The position numbers and the translations under genes are program-made. A stretch of 5,374 nt of DNA from CAWUKT01 sp041565275 (GTDB lineage: Bacteria > Bacteroidota > Bacteroidia > J057 > JADKCL01): the NCBI GenBank assembly GCA_041565275.1, contig JBFGVE010000170.1, forward strand, positions 1-5,374. Direction: 5' to 3'. This document shows positions 1 through 5,374 of this stretch, piece by piece. The first letter of the stretch is position 1. The number at the start of each line of letters is the position of its first letter. The notes below the pieces were generated by a model. The model saw only the letters and a program-made list of their open reading frames with translations. It had not been told where the DNA came from and did no database searches.

Positions 1-28
1 CTATTACTATTGAAACTATAGAATTCAT

Positions 29-75
29 GACGCCATATTCGCTCTTTTGAGCTTGAGTGTGGCGTCGACTTTTTT
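29..75 (+). terminator. Probable intrinsic terminator of an upstream gene
   Basis: A 7-bp outer stem (GACGCCA at 29-35 pairing with TGGCGTC at 60-66) encloses a smaller perfect hairpin (GCTC, loop TTTT, GAGC at 41-52). It is followed three bases later by a run of six T (70-75). This is the form of a Rho-independent terminator reading left to right. It would end a gene lying left of the window, of which no recognisable coding part remains here. The outer and inner stems are separated by unpaired bases, so it is not a textbook structure. Confidence 0.55.
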
Positions 76-397
76 ACATCTTTGTGTGGATATGTCTATA
101 AAACTGTCCGGAGTATTGAACTATCAGCGAAGGTATAAATCCATCGGAAATGTCCCTCAGGCAGTGGCTTATCACAAATGTATGGAAGCAGCGGCATGAA
201 GCAGCCCCTCAGCGGTCAGCATTGACATGTCGCGTTGAATATTTTTTTCGACCGGCACTGCCCTTCATTAAAGGGCTGTCCGAAAAAAATACTGAGGTTC
301 CAATCTGGAGTAAAATCAGGAAGATCTCACTTAATTGGGGCCGATTGCTATCCTATCAATGGGGGGAAGTTCACTCAAACATTAAAAGCAGAAGACA
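76..397. other. Gene-poor stretch without a supported coding region
   Basis: Two overlapping + strand ORFs start at 150 and 235, but neither encodes anything I recognise. Both run across a large hairpin (240-291), and their 3' ends run into or through the lipoprotein start at 398, so I treat them as chance. A 35-codon stretch at 92-199 ends in residues faintly like a TPR helix, and I regard it at most as a decayed fragment. No tRNA or other RNA gene is visible. The promoter of the lipoprotein gene should lie here, but I could not find a convincing TTTG / TAnnTTTG pair at proper spacing. Confidence 0.5.
240..291. repeat. Long imperfect inverted repeat (stem-loop)
   Basis: The outer arms are perfect over 11 bp (TATTTTTTTCG at 240-250 against CGAAAAAAATA at 281-291). 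An inner perfect 6-bp stem, GCCCTT at 260-265 against AAGGGC at 271-276, has a 5-base loop. Nine unpaired bases on the left face four on the right between the two stems. The T-run comes first and the A-run last, the opposite of an intrinsic terminator on either strand. It could be two facing ends of a lost mobile element, a MITE-like remnant or an RNA structure. The palindromic arrangement is plain; its function is unknown. Confidence 0.6.
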
Positions 398-604
398 ATG
401 AAAAAAGCACTAGGAATTTTTATTCTAGCAATCCTCTTGTTTGGATGTAACATGAATCCCAGTAAAGAAGCTAGGATTCAGAAACTAGAAACAGAAATTC
501 TGAACTCAATGGAGCAAATCAATAAACTGGAGAAAAGAGTAGAAACACTTGAACAAAACAATACAGAACTTGAATCAAAAATTGAACAAATTGAAAATCA
601 GTAA
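398..604 (+). CDS. Small coiled-coil lipoprotein (68 aa)
   Basis: This is a short exported lipoprotein of unknown function. The first 16 residues form a lipoprotein signal peptide: two Lys at positions 2-3, a hydrophobic stretch from Leu5 to Phe15, and a lipobox LFGC with the lipidated Cys at position 17. The mature part of about 52 residues is almost entirely one predicted helix. Hydrophobic residues fall at heptad-like spacing (Ile27, Leu30, Ile34, Met38, Ile41, Leu44, Val48, Leu51, Leu58, Ile62, Ile65) between many Glu, Lys and Gln, so it probably forms a dimeric or trimeric coiled coil. The size and plan recall Lpp-type murein lipoproteins, but there is no C-terminal Lys/Arg for peptidoglycan linkage, and I do not claim homology. 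The gene is visibly richer in A/T than the HTTM genes downstream. It stands alone, followed by its own terminator. The start at 398 is fixed by the signal peptide; the leader is A-rich without a clear Shine-Dalgarno. Confidence 0.77.
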   Translation: MKKALGIFILAILLFGCNMNPSKEARIQKLETEILNSMEQINKLEKRVETLEQNNTELESKIEQIENQ

Positions 605-631
605 TACAGTTTTGATTTAAGTAATCTATGC

Positions 632-657
632 TTCACCTCATAGAGGTTGATTTTTTT
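632..657 (+). terminator. Probable intrinsic terminator of the lipoprotein gene
   Basis: ACCTC (635-639) pairs with GAGGT (643-647) around a 3-base loop. The stem can extend past one mismatch by a wobble and an A-T pair, and is followed directly by seven T (651-657). It lies 27 bases after the lipoprotein stop, so it should separate that gene from the downstream genes. An alternative pairing (CTATG 626-630 with CATAG 639-643) competes with it. The stem is short. Confidence 0.5.
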
Positions 658-683
658 CAAAGGTCCCTCTTCCAAGTAATATT

Positions 684-691
684 TATTTTTG
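684..691 (+). promoter_or_regulatory. Possible Bacteroidota -7 promoter box
   Basis: TATTTTTG matches the TAnnTTTG -7 consensus of the Bacteroidota housekeeping sigma factor. It lies between the lipoprotein terminator and the remnant and HTTM genes, where a promoter for the HTTM run is needed. The -33 element (TTTG) is poor: the nearest candidate, TTTC at 655-658, is spaced too far away (25 bases). In this A/T-rich stretch the match could be chance. Confidence 0.25.
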
Positions 692-695
692 AGTC

Positions 696-869
696 ATGAC
701 CTATAAAATTCATATTACCCTTTCAGGCTCCCGTCCCAAAATTTGGCGGCGAATCCTCGTAGGAGATGATCTCCTTTGGGAAGAGGATGGCGAAACCGCC
801 TATGAAGGTGTGGTGCTTTCCGATCTCTTAAAAGAGCCGGTCGATAAAATGCACTATGAATGGCAATAA
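696..869 (+). pseudogene. Deleted remnant of a pRiA4b ORF-3-like protein
   Basis: The 57-codon frame starts with residues typical of the N-terminus of the plasmid pRiA4b ORF-3 family (PF07929, sometimes called IS1096 passenger TnpR-like): YKIHITLSGSRPKIWRRILV, followed by DDL. In complete relatives this is followed by a segment of LHxxIQxAMGW and HLHxF type. Here it jumps straight to an acidic stretch (WEEDGE) and then VVLSDLLKEPVDKMHYE, the part that normally precedes a YDFGDGWEH motif. That motif and everything after it are missing, and the frame stops two codons later. Both flanking blocks remain in one frame, so this looks like an in-frame internal deletion plus a 3' truncation rather than an intact small gene. 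The function of the full-length family is poorly known; members often sit near mobile elements. The last 14 bases overlap the start of the HTTM gene. Family recognition is from memory of its conserved motifs; the deletion is inferred. Confidence 0.68.
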
Positions 870-2616
870 GCTGGGTTTGCACCTGTTCTTCCTCGCCGGG
901 TATTCCTCGGTGGTAATCCTCATCTATTTCCTGTACCCGGTTTTCGGAGGGGTAATCGATCCGGAAACCCTGCATTATCGCAGGATATGGATCTCCCGGG
1001 GACTGATCAGCGGAATGATGGGACATGGGTTGCTCTTGCTGTTTCGCGATCTCAAGTGGGTCCGAAAAGTCTGGGGGAGGTTCTGGAAGGAGTCAGGTAC
1101 AGCCAGGAACCTGGCATTTTTCCGGATCGTGTTCATGTTTGTCCTTTCTTTCCATGCCCTATTCTATTCCTTGGAATATTTTTTACCCCGAACTTATTTA
1201 CCGACCAGTGCCAGGGTTCCCCTGCCCTTTATGGAGGGATTCATCCATCACATTCCCATTCATCCGGACCTATATATTACCGCGGCGGTCCTTGCCTTCC
1301 TCTTTGGGATCTCGGCTACCATAGGGTTCAAAACCCGGTTTTCTCTCCTTATTTTCTCCCTGCTTGGACTTTACATATACGGAGTCCCAAATCTTTTCGG
1401 AAAGCTCAATCACAACCACATTCTGGTATGGTTCCCTTTTTTTCTGGCTTTGGGCCCTTCCGAAGAGGACCTTTCGGTGGATGCACTACTTGACAGACTG
1501 AAAGGGTTGAAGGTTCCCAAGCAGGCTCACTCCAGCTATCTTTTGCCCCTCAAGTTGATCTGGCTGCAATTGGGGGTCATCTACTTCTTTGCCGGGTTTT
1601 GGAAAATTTGGATGGTGGGCCTGGATTGGTGCTTTACCGACAACCTGATCCGCATCATGCAATGGGAATGGGTGGAAAATTATGACCGGGTGCCAGGAAT
1701 TCGAATCGATCAATGGCCCTGGCTGGTAAAACTGGGCGGGTTGCTGACCCTCTACTTTGAGTTATTGTTCCCGGTACTGATCCTCTTTCCCAAAACGCGC
1801 TGGGTCGCATTTTTTGCCGGATTGGGTTTTCATAATTCCAACCTGTATTTCCTCAACATCGGTTTTATCAATTTACAAAGGAGTTACTTTTCACTTGTAA
1901 ATTGGCACTGGGTCTTTCGGTTAATCAGAAGCTGGAGGTCCCGCTGGTGGCAAGTCACCGGGTTCCTCCTGGTTGGGCTGATCTGGAGAAAACTTCTCCA
2001 CCTGGATGTATTCTTCCTGCTGATCCTGACCCCTCTTTTGAGCATTCTCTTTCCCCGTCACATCCTCCGGATGAAAAGGAATTTCCTCAAATACCTGGCG
2101 CGCTTCCGGCAAAAGAGGATCTATCTGCCGGGTCATTCCCGGAAGCGGCCCCTGTCTCGCCGGCTGGCCCTCACCCTTGGTGGAGGGCTGATAGTGATCA
2201 ATGGGGTTTGCGGTTTGTTCAGAGTCAATTCCTGGCCCTTCTCTGCCTATCCTTTCTATGTGGATTACCTGACGGAAGACCACATAGAATATCTGCGTAT
2301 CGAAGCTCATAATGCCTCAGGCAAGGCGATTTCCCTGTACACATCCGCAGAAAAAAAGAATTACCGCAAAGAAAATTACATGCGCCTGGAGCCGGGGATC
2401 ATTGAACTGCATGAACGTGCGGATTCCGCACGGCTGGACAGTGCCCTTCGCCATTATGTAGATCTGTGGTCAGCAGACTTCCCAGTGCTGAAGGCGGCAG
2501 TCAGGTTTGATATTTTCCTGGAGGCTTCACCATTGCAGCCCGAGCAGCGAAAGCAACTGATACACAGGGAGCGGATCGGAGGATGGGAAAACAGGCCCCG
2601 ACAAGGACAAAACTGA
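856..2616 (+). CDS. HTTM-family (gamma-carboxylase-like) membrane protein with periplasmic tail
   Basis: A 586-residue inner-membrane protein with about 11-12 hydrophobic segments. Residues 1-70 form an extra N-terminal hairpin of two segments. The HTTM domain starts near residue 80 (NLAFFRIVFMFV at 85-96) and runs to about 400. Landmarks are GFKTR (157-161), NHNHIL (185-190), the SVDA motif (207-210), YFFAGFWK (243-250) and ELLFP near 302-306. These match the vitamin K-dependent gamma-carboxylase fold: His188 and Lys250 align with the residues I recall as His160 and catalytic-base Lys218 of human GGCX. A very basic loop (401-440) leads into a last segment (about 436-454). After it comes a soluble tail of about 130 residues beginning WPFSAYPF (460-467), probably periplasmic. 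Bacterial HTTM proteins have no established reaction, so the substrate is unknown. The gene heads a co-directional run with the two genes downstream. The start at 856 overlaps the remnant by 14 bases and lacks a Shine-Dalgarno; the N-terminal hairpin could have been gained with this start. Confidence 0.85.
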   Translation: MNGNKLGLHLFFLAGYSSVVILIYFLYPVFGGVIDPETLHYRRIWISRGLISGMMGHGLLLLFRDLKWVRKVWGRFWKESGTARNLAFFRIVFMFVLSFHALFYSLEYFLPRTYLPTSARVPLPFMEGFIHHIPIHPDLYITAAVLAFLFGISATIGFKTRFSLLIFSLLGLYIYGVPNLFGKLNHNHILVWFPFFLALGPSEEDLSVDALLDRLKGLKVPKQAHSSYLLPLKLIWLQLGVIYFFAGFWKIWMVGLDWCFTDNLIRIMQWEWVENYDRVPGIRIDQWPWLVKLGGLLTLYFELLFPVLILFPKTRWVAFFAGLGFHNSNLYFLNIGFINLQRSYFSLVNWHWVFRLIRSWRSRWWQVTGFLLVGLIWRKLLHLDVFFLLILTPLLSILFPRHILRMKRNFLKYLARFRQKRIYLPGHSRKRPLSRRLALTLGGGLIVINGVCGLFRVNSWPFSAYPFYVDYLTEDHIEYLRIEAHNASGKAISLYTSAEKKNYRKENYMRLEPGIIELHERADSARLDSALRHYVDLWSADFPVLKAAVRFDIFLEASPLQPEQRKQLIHRERIGGWENRPRQGQN

Positions 2617-2671
2617 GAGATGTTGGTCCGCAGTATGTCACCAGTCAAAAAAATCTTTAATTTTAATCCAC

Positions 2672-3196
2672 ATGCCCGAGCCCACTCTACCTTCCCCGGA
2701 GATCCTTACCGGATCCAGCTTGCCTTCCCGGATCAGGAGACGGGTCCGCATCCTGGTCTTGGTCCTTCTCCCCTGCCTTTTCCTGCAATTGTATTATGCC
2801 AAATGGGTAGAAGAGCCTTATCCCGCTTTCTTATTTCCCCTATTCGGAGGAGTAAATGGCAAAAACGGGATATATCCAGCACCGGCTGAACAGGTTTCCA
2901 TCTTCGCAGGGCAGGATACTATTCCCAGTTCCAAGAAGGATATCTTTGGTATGGCCAATGAAAGTTACCACTTCCATCTCATGCGGGACTTCTTGGGTCC
3001 GGAAACCCCGGAGGTGATCCGTGAGGATCCGGAGTACAAGGACTGGTTATATCAACGGCTAAGGGTAGTCACCGGACGTGGCGACGTGACCGGAATAGAA
3101 GTGGTCTGGATCATGAAGTATTTTGACAGCAATGTGACCCCAGCAGCTATTTTCCATGATACCTCAGGCTACTTCAACCTCCAATTTCTTCTCTGA
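2672..3196 (+). CDS. Single-pass membrane protein resembling the HTTM periplasmic tail
   Basis: The 174 residues belong to no family I recognise by name. A polar N-terminus ends in a basic patch (RIRRRVR, 20-26), followed by one transmembrane segment (about 27-42). The remaining 130 residues should therefore be periplasmic. Right after the membrane comes a Trp and a proline/aromatic stretch (W45, then EPYPAFLFPLF at 48-58). The upstream HTTM protein has the same plan after its last segment: basic patch, membrane helix, then WPFSAYPF. Further along, EQVSIFA (73-79) lines up with EYLRIEA (478-484) of that protein. I infer that this protein is a detached version of that tail, meant to work with the HTTM protein encoded next, whose start lies 7 bases after this stop. 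It begins 55 bases after the upstream stop. The start at 2672 is the only ATG that keeps the basic patch and helix near the N-terminus; its leader is A/T-rich. Confidence 0.7.
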   Translation: MPEPTLPSPEILTGSSLPSRIRRRVRILVLVLLPCLFLQLYYAKWVEEPYPAFLFPLFGGVNGKNGIYPAPAEQVSIFAGQDTIPSSKKDIFGMANESYHFHLMRDFLGPETPEVIREDPEYKDWLYQRLRVVTGRGDVTGIEVVWIMKYFDSNVTPAAIFHDTSGYFNLQFLL

Positions 3197-3203
3197 CCTG
3201 GCC

Positions 3204-4325
3204 ATGAAAATGCTTACGATGAGATATGACCGCTGGATTTTTGATTCCTTTCCTCTAAGAGCAGAGGTTCTGGCTCTCTGTCGTATTTTTTACGCCGTCT
3301 ATGTCCTCTTTTTTGTAGCTCAGCGTACAGATTGGGTAGCCGGGTTCCCGCAGGTATTTTTTCGTCCTCCCTTGAGTTTTGCCCGGTTATTTACCGACTT
3401 TCCGCCTGAGAGTTTTTTTCATGCTGTAAATGTGCTCTCCGTGGTACTGTTGCTAATGCTCCTGGTAGGTTACCAGACACGTTTGGCTTCCATAGCATGG
3501 ACTTTATTGGTCCTGGTCTTTACTACCTTTTCGCACTCTCTGGGCAAGATCGACCATATGATCCTTTTTACGGTCACCCCCCTTGTCCTTTCCTTCAGCA
3601 ATTGGGGAGCCGCTTTTTCCATGGACGCCCATTCCGGGCGGACCTCGCGGCAAGTGCAAGCCTGGCCCCTTACCGTGCTGGCTCTGCTGATCGGGTTTAC
3701 CATGTTCACCTCAGGCTGGTGGAAGGCGATCTCTTCCTGGCTGGACCCCGGTACCCAGGCCATTCAAAGTAAATTGGCACACAACTTTTTTGCCCGGGAA
3801 CAATCAGACTTGCTTGCCCCTTTTTTCCTTTCCGTTGAGGCAGCCTGGTTTTGGGAGCTTCTGGATTGGCTGATCGTCGGATTTGAGTTCTTATTCTTCC
3901 TCGCTGTATTTTCTCCCCGATGGTTCCGGGTATGGGTCTGGTTGGCAGTTATCTTTCACCTTTCGGTCCTTCTGATGCTCAATATCGATTTCAGCATCCA
4001 CATGACGGTTTACCTTCCCTTTTTCCCTTGGAATACCTTTAGCAAACACCTGGGAAAATTGAAAGCCCCGGTGCCTTTATGGATTGAAGGCGGATTCGCC
4101 CGGCTTAGAGTGTGGATGCTTCCTTTTCCAGCGGCTGCCTTGGTTGCCGTCTTGTACTGGCATGGATCCCTCTACCAAAGCGTACTGGCTCTCCTTCAAA
4201 TTGAGGCTCCTTACTTTATCGGTTTGTTGTTCCTGGGAGGAGGGGCCGTACTTTGGACCTTGGTAGTGATAATGGCTATCAAGGACTATTTTCACGCTGG
4301 AGCCCCTGCCTCTCACTTTCGCTGA
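3204..4325 (+). CDS. Second HTTM-family (gamma-carboxylase-like) membrane protein
   Basis: A multi-pass inner-membrane protein of 373 residues with roughly nine or ten hydrophobic segments. It is a diverged paralogue of the HTTM protein at 856-2616. LALCRIFYAVYV (23-34) corresponds to the domain start, GYQTR (89-93) to GFKTR, GKIDHMIL (114-121) to GKLNHNHIL, SMDA (139-142) to SVDA, and SGWWK (170-174) to AGFWK. His118 and Lys174 therefore occupy the positions of the GGCX active-site His and Lys. FEFLFFLAVFSPRW and FHLSVLLMLNI follow, as in other HTTM domains. It lacks both the N-terminal hairpin and the long periplasmic tail of its paralogue; the separate 174-residue protein just upstream may supply the latter. 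An in-frame ATG at 3156 would add 16 polar residues and overlap the upstream gene by 41 bases. I prefer 3204, which leaves a 7-base gap, although 3210 and 3219 are also possible. The reaction and substrate are unknown. Confidence 0.84.
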   Translation: MKMLTMRYDRWIFDSFPLRAEVLALCRIFYAVYVLFFVAQRTDWVAGFPQVFFRPPLSFARLFTDFPPESFFHAVNVLSVVLLLMLLVGYQTRLASIAWTLLVLVFTTFSHSLGKIDHMILFTVTPLVLSFSNWGAAFSMDAHSGRTSRQVQAWPLTVLALLIGFTMFTSGWWKAISSWLDPGTQAIQSKLAHNFFAREQSDLLAPFFLSVEAAWFWELLDWLIVGFEFLFFLAVFSPRWFRVWVWLAVIFHLSVLLMLNIDFSIHMTVYLPFFPWNTFSKHLGKLKAPVPLWIEGGFARLRVWMLPFPAAALVAVLYWHGSLYQSVLALLQIEAPYFIGLLFLGGGAVLWTLVVIMAIKDYFHAGAPASHFR

Positions 4326-4421
4326 ATAATTCAATACATGTTTTTTTTTGTGGGGGGTTATACCTATCTTGATCGTCGGGTTTATCTTCTGGTTAATAGC
4401 TGTCTCAGATAATTAGTCAAT
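4326..4421. other. Gap between the HTTM run and the surface-protein gene
   Basis: These 96 bases contain nine T (4341-4349) followed shortly by six G, but no hairpin precedes the T-run, so I do not call a terminator. A weak TATCTTG resembling a -7 box at 4365 has a TTTG 14 bases upstream, too close for the usual spacing. Whether the next gene has its own promoter cannot be decided from the sequence. Confidence 0.4.
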
Positions 4422-5374
4422 ATGAAAAAAATATACACTTGGGTTATCTGTATTGCTTCATTGTCCTTCTTTTATTTGATCAGTTCAAGTGAAAGCAAAG
4501 GCCAATGTCTACCGCGGAGTAGCAGTTATTGGGGTGAAATGGTCCCTACCAGCGGGTGCGGTTCGTTTAGGAGTTACTCTCCTTTCGGTCCGGGGCAATA
4601 TTTTCAAATGCCTGTGCTCTTAGGCGCCAGCTATTCTATCAGTACCTGCGGGGCTCCAATAGATACTCAGTTAACTGGATTCCAAGGCAATACGACCACA
4701 ACATCAATTTTTTACAATGATGATAGCGGCCCTATCTGTAGTGGTCTTTCATCTTCTATAACCTACACATCAACTTTCACAGACTACCTTAGAGTAAATG
4801 TAAACCAATTCAGTTGCCGGCCGGGAGGAACAGCTTCCGTTACCGTAGGAGTCAGACAAAACAACAACTTGAATATAACTTCTTCGGGAGCGGCCATGTG
4901 CCAGGGGCAGACCAGGACGCTTACGGCTAATCCCGCGCCTGTAGCTTCGGCACAACCCGGTTCAGGGAACTTGGGTACTTTTTCAGGTACAGGGGTGAGC
5001 GGCAGTACATTTACTGCACCCGTTCCAGCAGGCGCCAGCCAGACCTATACCATCACTTATTCATTCGGATATTGCAGTACCACCCAAGGGATCACTGTGT
5101 ATAGAAATCCAACTACATCCAATGCAGGTGCCAATCAGACAGTTTGCACCGCAACAGCTACCCTTGCAGGGAATACGCCGTCTGTCGGGACAGGTCAGTG
5201 GACACGGATCAGTGGCAGCGGTACAATTACGAACTCCTCCAGCCCTACATCAGGTGTTACTGGACTTGGTGTAGGTAACAATACATTCCGCTGGACAATC
5301 AGCAATGGACCTTGCCCCCCTTCAACCGACGACGTAGTCATTACCAGGAATCAGATCCCGACTACATCCAATGC
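4422..5374 (+). CDS. Secreted repetitive PKD-like surface protein, 3' end outside the window
   Basis: The frame is open for 317 codons from 4422 and continues past the right edge. The N-terminus is a signal peptide: Lys2-Lys3, a hydrophobic core at about 7-20, and a likely cleavage before Gln28 (SKG/Q). Residues 29-146 form a Cys-containing beta-rich module with YSISTCG (71-77), DTQLTGF, FYNDDSG (97-103), SSITYTSTFTDYLRVNV and a closing Cys132. This pattern is known from Bacteroidota surface proteins and resembles PPC-like domains. From about 150 come Thr/Ser/Gly-rich PKD/Ig-like repeats, including TTSNAGANQTVC (231-242) and TFRWTISNGPCPPSTDDVVI (288-307). Proteins of this type usually continue with more repeats and end in a type IX secretion (Por) or gliding-associated C-terminal domain, which would be beyond the window. 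The likely role is adhesin or cell-surface matrix protein; no catalytic motif is seen. The start is fixed by the signal peptide. It lies 96 bases after the HTTM gene, and no functional link to it is evident. Confidence 0.85.
   Translation, partial: MKKIYTWVICIASLSFFYLISSSESKGQCLPRSSSYWGEMVPTSGCGSFRSYSPFGPGQYFQMPVLLGASYSISTCGAPIDTQLTGFQGNTTTTSIFYNDDSGPICSGLSSSITYTSTFTDYLRVNVNQFSCRPGGTASVTVGVRQNNNLNITSSGAAMCQGQTRTLTANPAPVASAQPGSGNLGTFSGTGVSGSTFTAPVPAGASQTYTITYSFGYCSTTQGITVYRNPTTSNAGANQTVCTATATLAGNTPSVGTGQWTRISGSGTITNSSSPTSGVTGLGVGNNTFRWTISNGPCPPSTDDVVITRNQIPTTSN
5109..5374 (+). repeat. Tandem coding repeat, 249-base (83-residue) period, second copy cut by the window
   Basis: The 17 bases coding for PTTSNA at 5109-5125 recur at 5358-5374 with a single third-position change (cca to ccg). 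This gives an exact period of 249 bases, or 83 codons. Only the first unit is complete. It has one Cys near its start (Cys242, after NQTV) and one near its end (Cys298), probably forming a disulfide within the module. How many copies follow cannot be seen. Confidence 0.65.

Noticed and set aside
150..401. 83-codon + strand ORF
   Set aside because: No recognisable domain or signal peptide. It runs through the 240-291 hairpin and its stop overlaps the lipoprotein start, and an alternative frame is equally open.
235..450. 71-codon + strand ORF overlapping the lipoprotein gene
   Set aside because: It overlaps the well-supported lipoprotein in another frame and its translation shows no family features.
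693..700. Perfect 8-base palindrome GTCATGAC around the remnant start
   Set aside because: Too short to be distinguished from chance, and no second copy or operator context was seen.
715..1026. 103-codon - strand ORF opposite the remnant and HTTM start
   Set aside because: Antisense shadow; the + strand frames carry recognisable family motifs over the same bases.
987..1493. 168-codon + strand ORF inside the first HTTM gene
   Set aside because: Out-of-frame shadow of a GC-rich membrane-protein gene; its composition (Gly, Pro, Ser, Phe) is typical of a shifted reading.
1921..2310. 129-codon - strand ORF inside the first HTTM gene
   Set aside because: Antisense shadow with no domain; the sense frame has continuous membrane segments and the tail.
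2620..2889. 89-codon + strand ORF starting just after the first HTTM stop
   Set aside because: It overlaps the 174-aa gene in another frame, has no basic-patch/membrane-helix organisation and is Pro/Arg-rich like a shifted frame.
3156..3203. Upstream in-frame start for the second HTTM gene
   Set aside because: It would add 16 residues unlike the family and overlap the preceding gene by 41 bases; the start at 3204 gives tight operon spacing.
4077..4334. 85-codon - strand ORF at the end of the second HTTM gene
   Set aside because: Antisense shadow; no start signal or recognised product.
4347..4371. TTTG followed by TATCTTG as a promoter for the surface-protein gene
   Set aside because: The spacing of 14 bases is too short and the -7 box does not match TAnnTTTG fully.

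Overview
The window looks like chromosomal DNA from a member of the Bacteroidota (Flavobacteriia, Cytophagia or Saprospiria type). Three things suggest this. The last gene is a secreted, repetitive, PKD-like surface protein of the kind common in gliding, type IX-secreting members of this phylum. The genes lack strong Shine-Dalgarno sequences and have A/T-rich leaders. A TAnnTTTG-type -7 box can also be seen. The assignment is an inference from style, not from a marker gene. All supported genes are on the + strand.

Layout. Bases 1-397 hold no convincing gene. They contain a terminator-like hairpin (29-75), probably ending a gene left of the window, and an imperfect 52-base hairpin (240-291). 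A tiny A/T-rich gene (398-604) encodes a 68-residue lipoprotein with a coiled coil and is closed by a second terminator-like hairpin (632-657). Next is a 57-codon remnant of a pRiA4b ORF-3-like protein (696-869), internally deleted and cut short.

The core of the window is a three-gene run, 856-4325. The first gene (586 aa) and the third (373 aa with the preferred start) are both multi-pass membrane proteins of the HTTM / vitamin K-dependent gamma-carboxylase-like family. They share the His, SxDA and (A/S)GxWK landmarks and are diverged paralogues. The second gene (174 aa) is a single-pass membrane protein with a periplasmic domain. That domain resembles the C-terminal tail fused to the first HTTM protein. 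The locus therefore seems to carry one fused and one split version of the same membrane-core-plus-tail architecture. The substrate and reaction are unknown. This is the most interesting part of the window.

After a 96-base gap, a long secreted protein starts at 4422 and runs off the right edge. It has a signal peptide, a Cys-containing beta-rich module, and then PKD-like repeats of about 83 residues. The second copy of the repeat begins in the last 17 bases.
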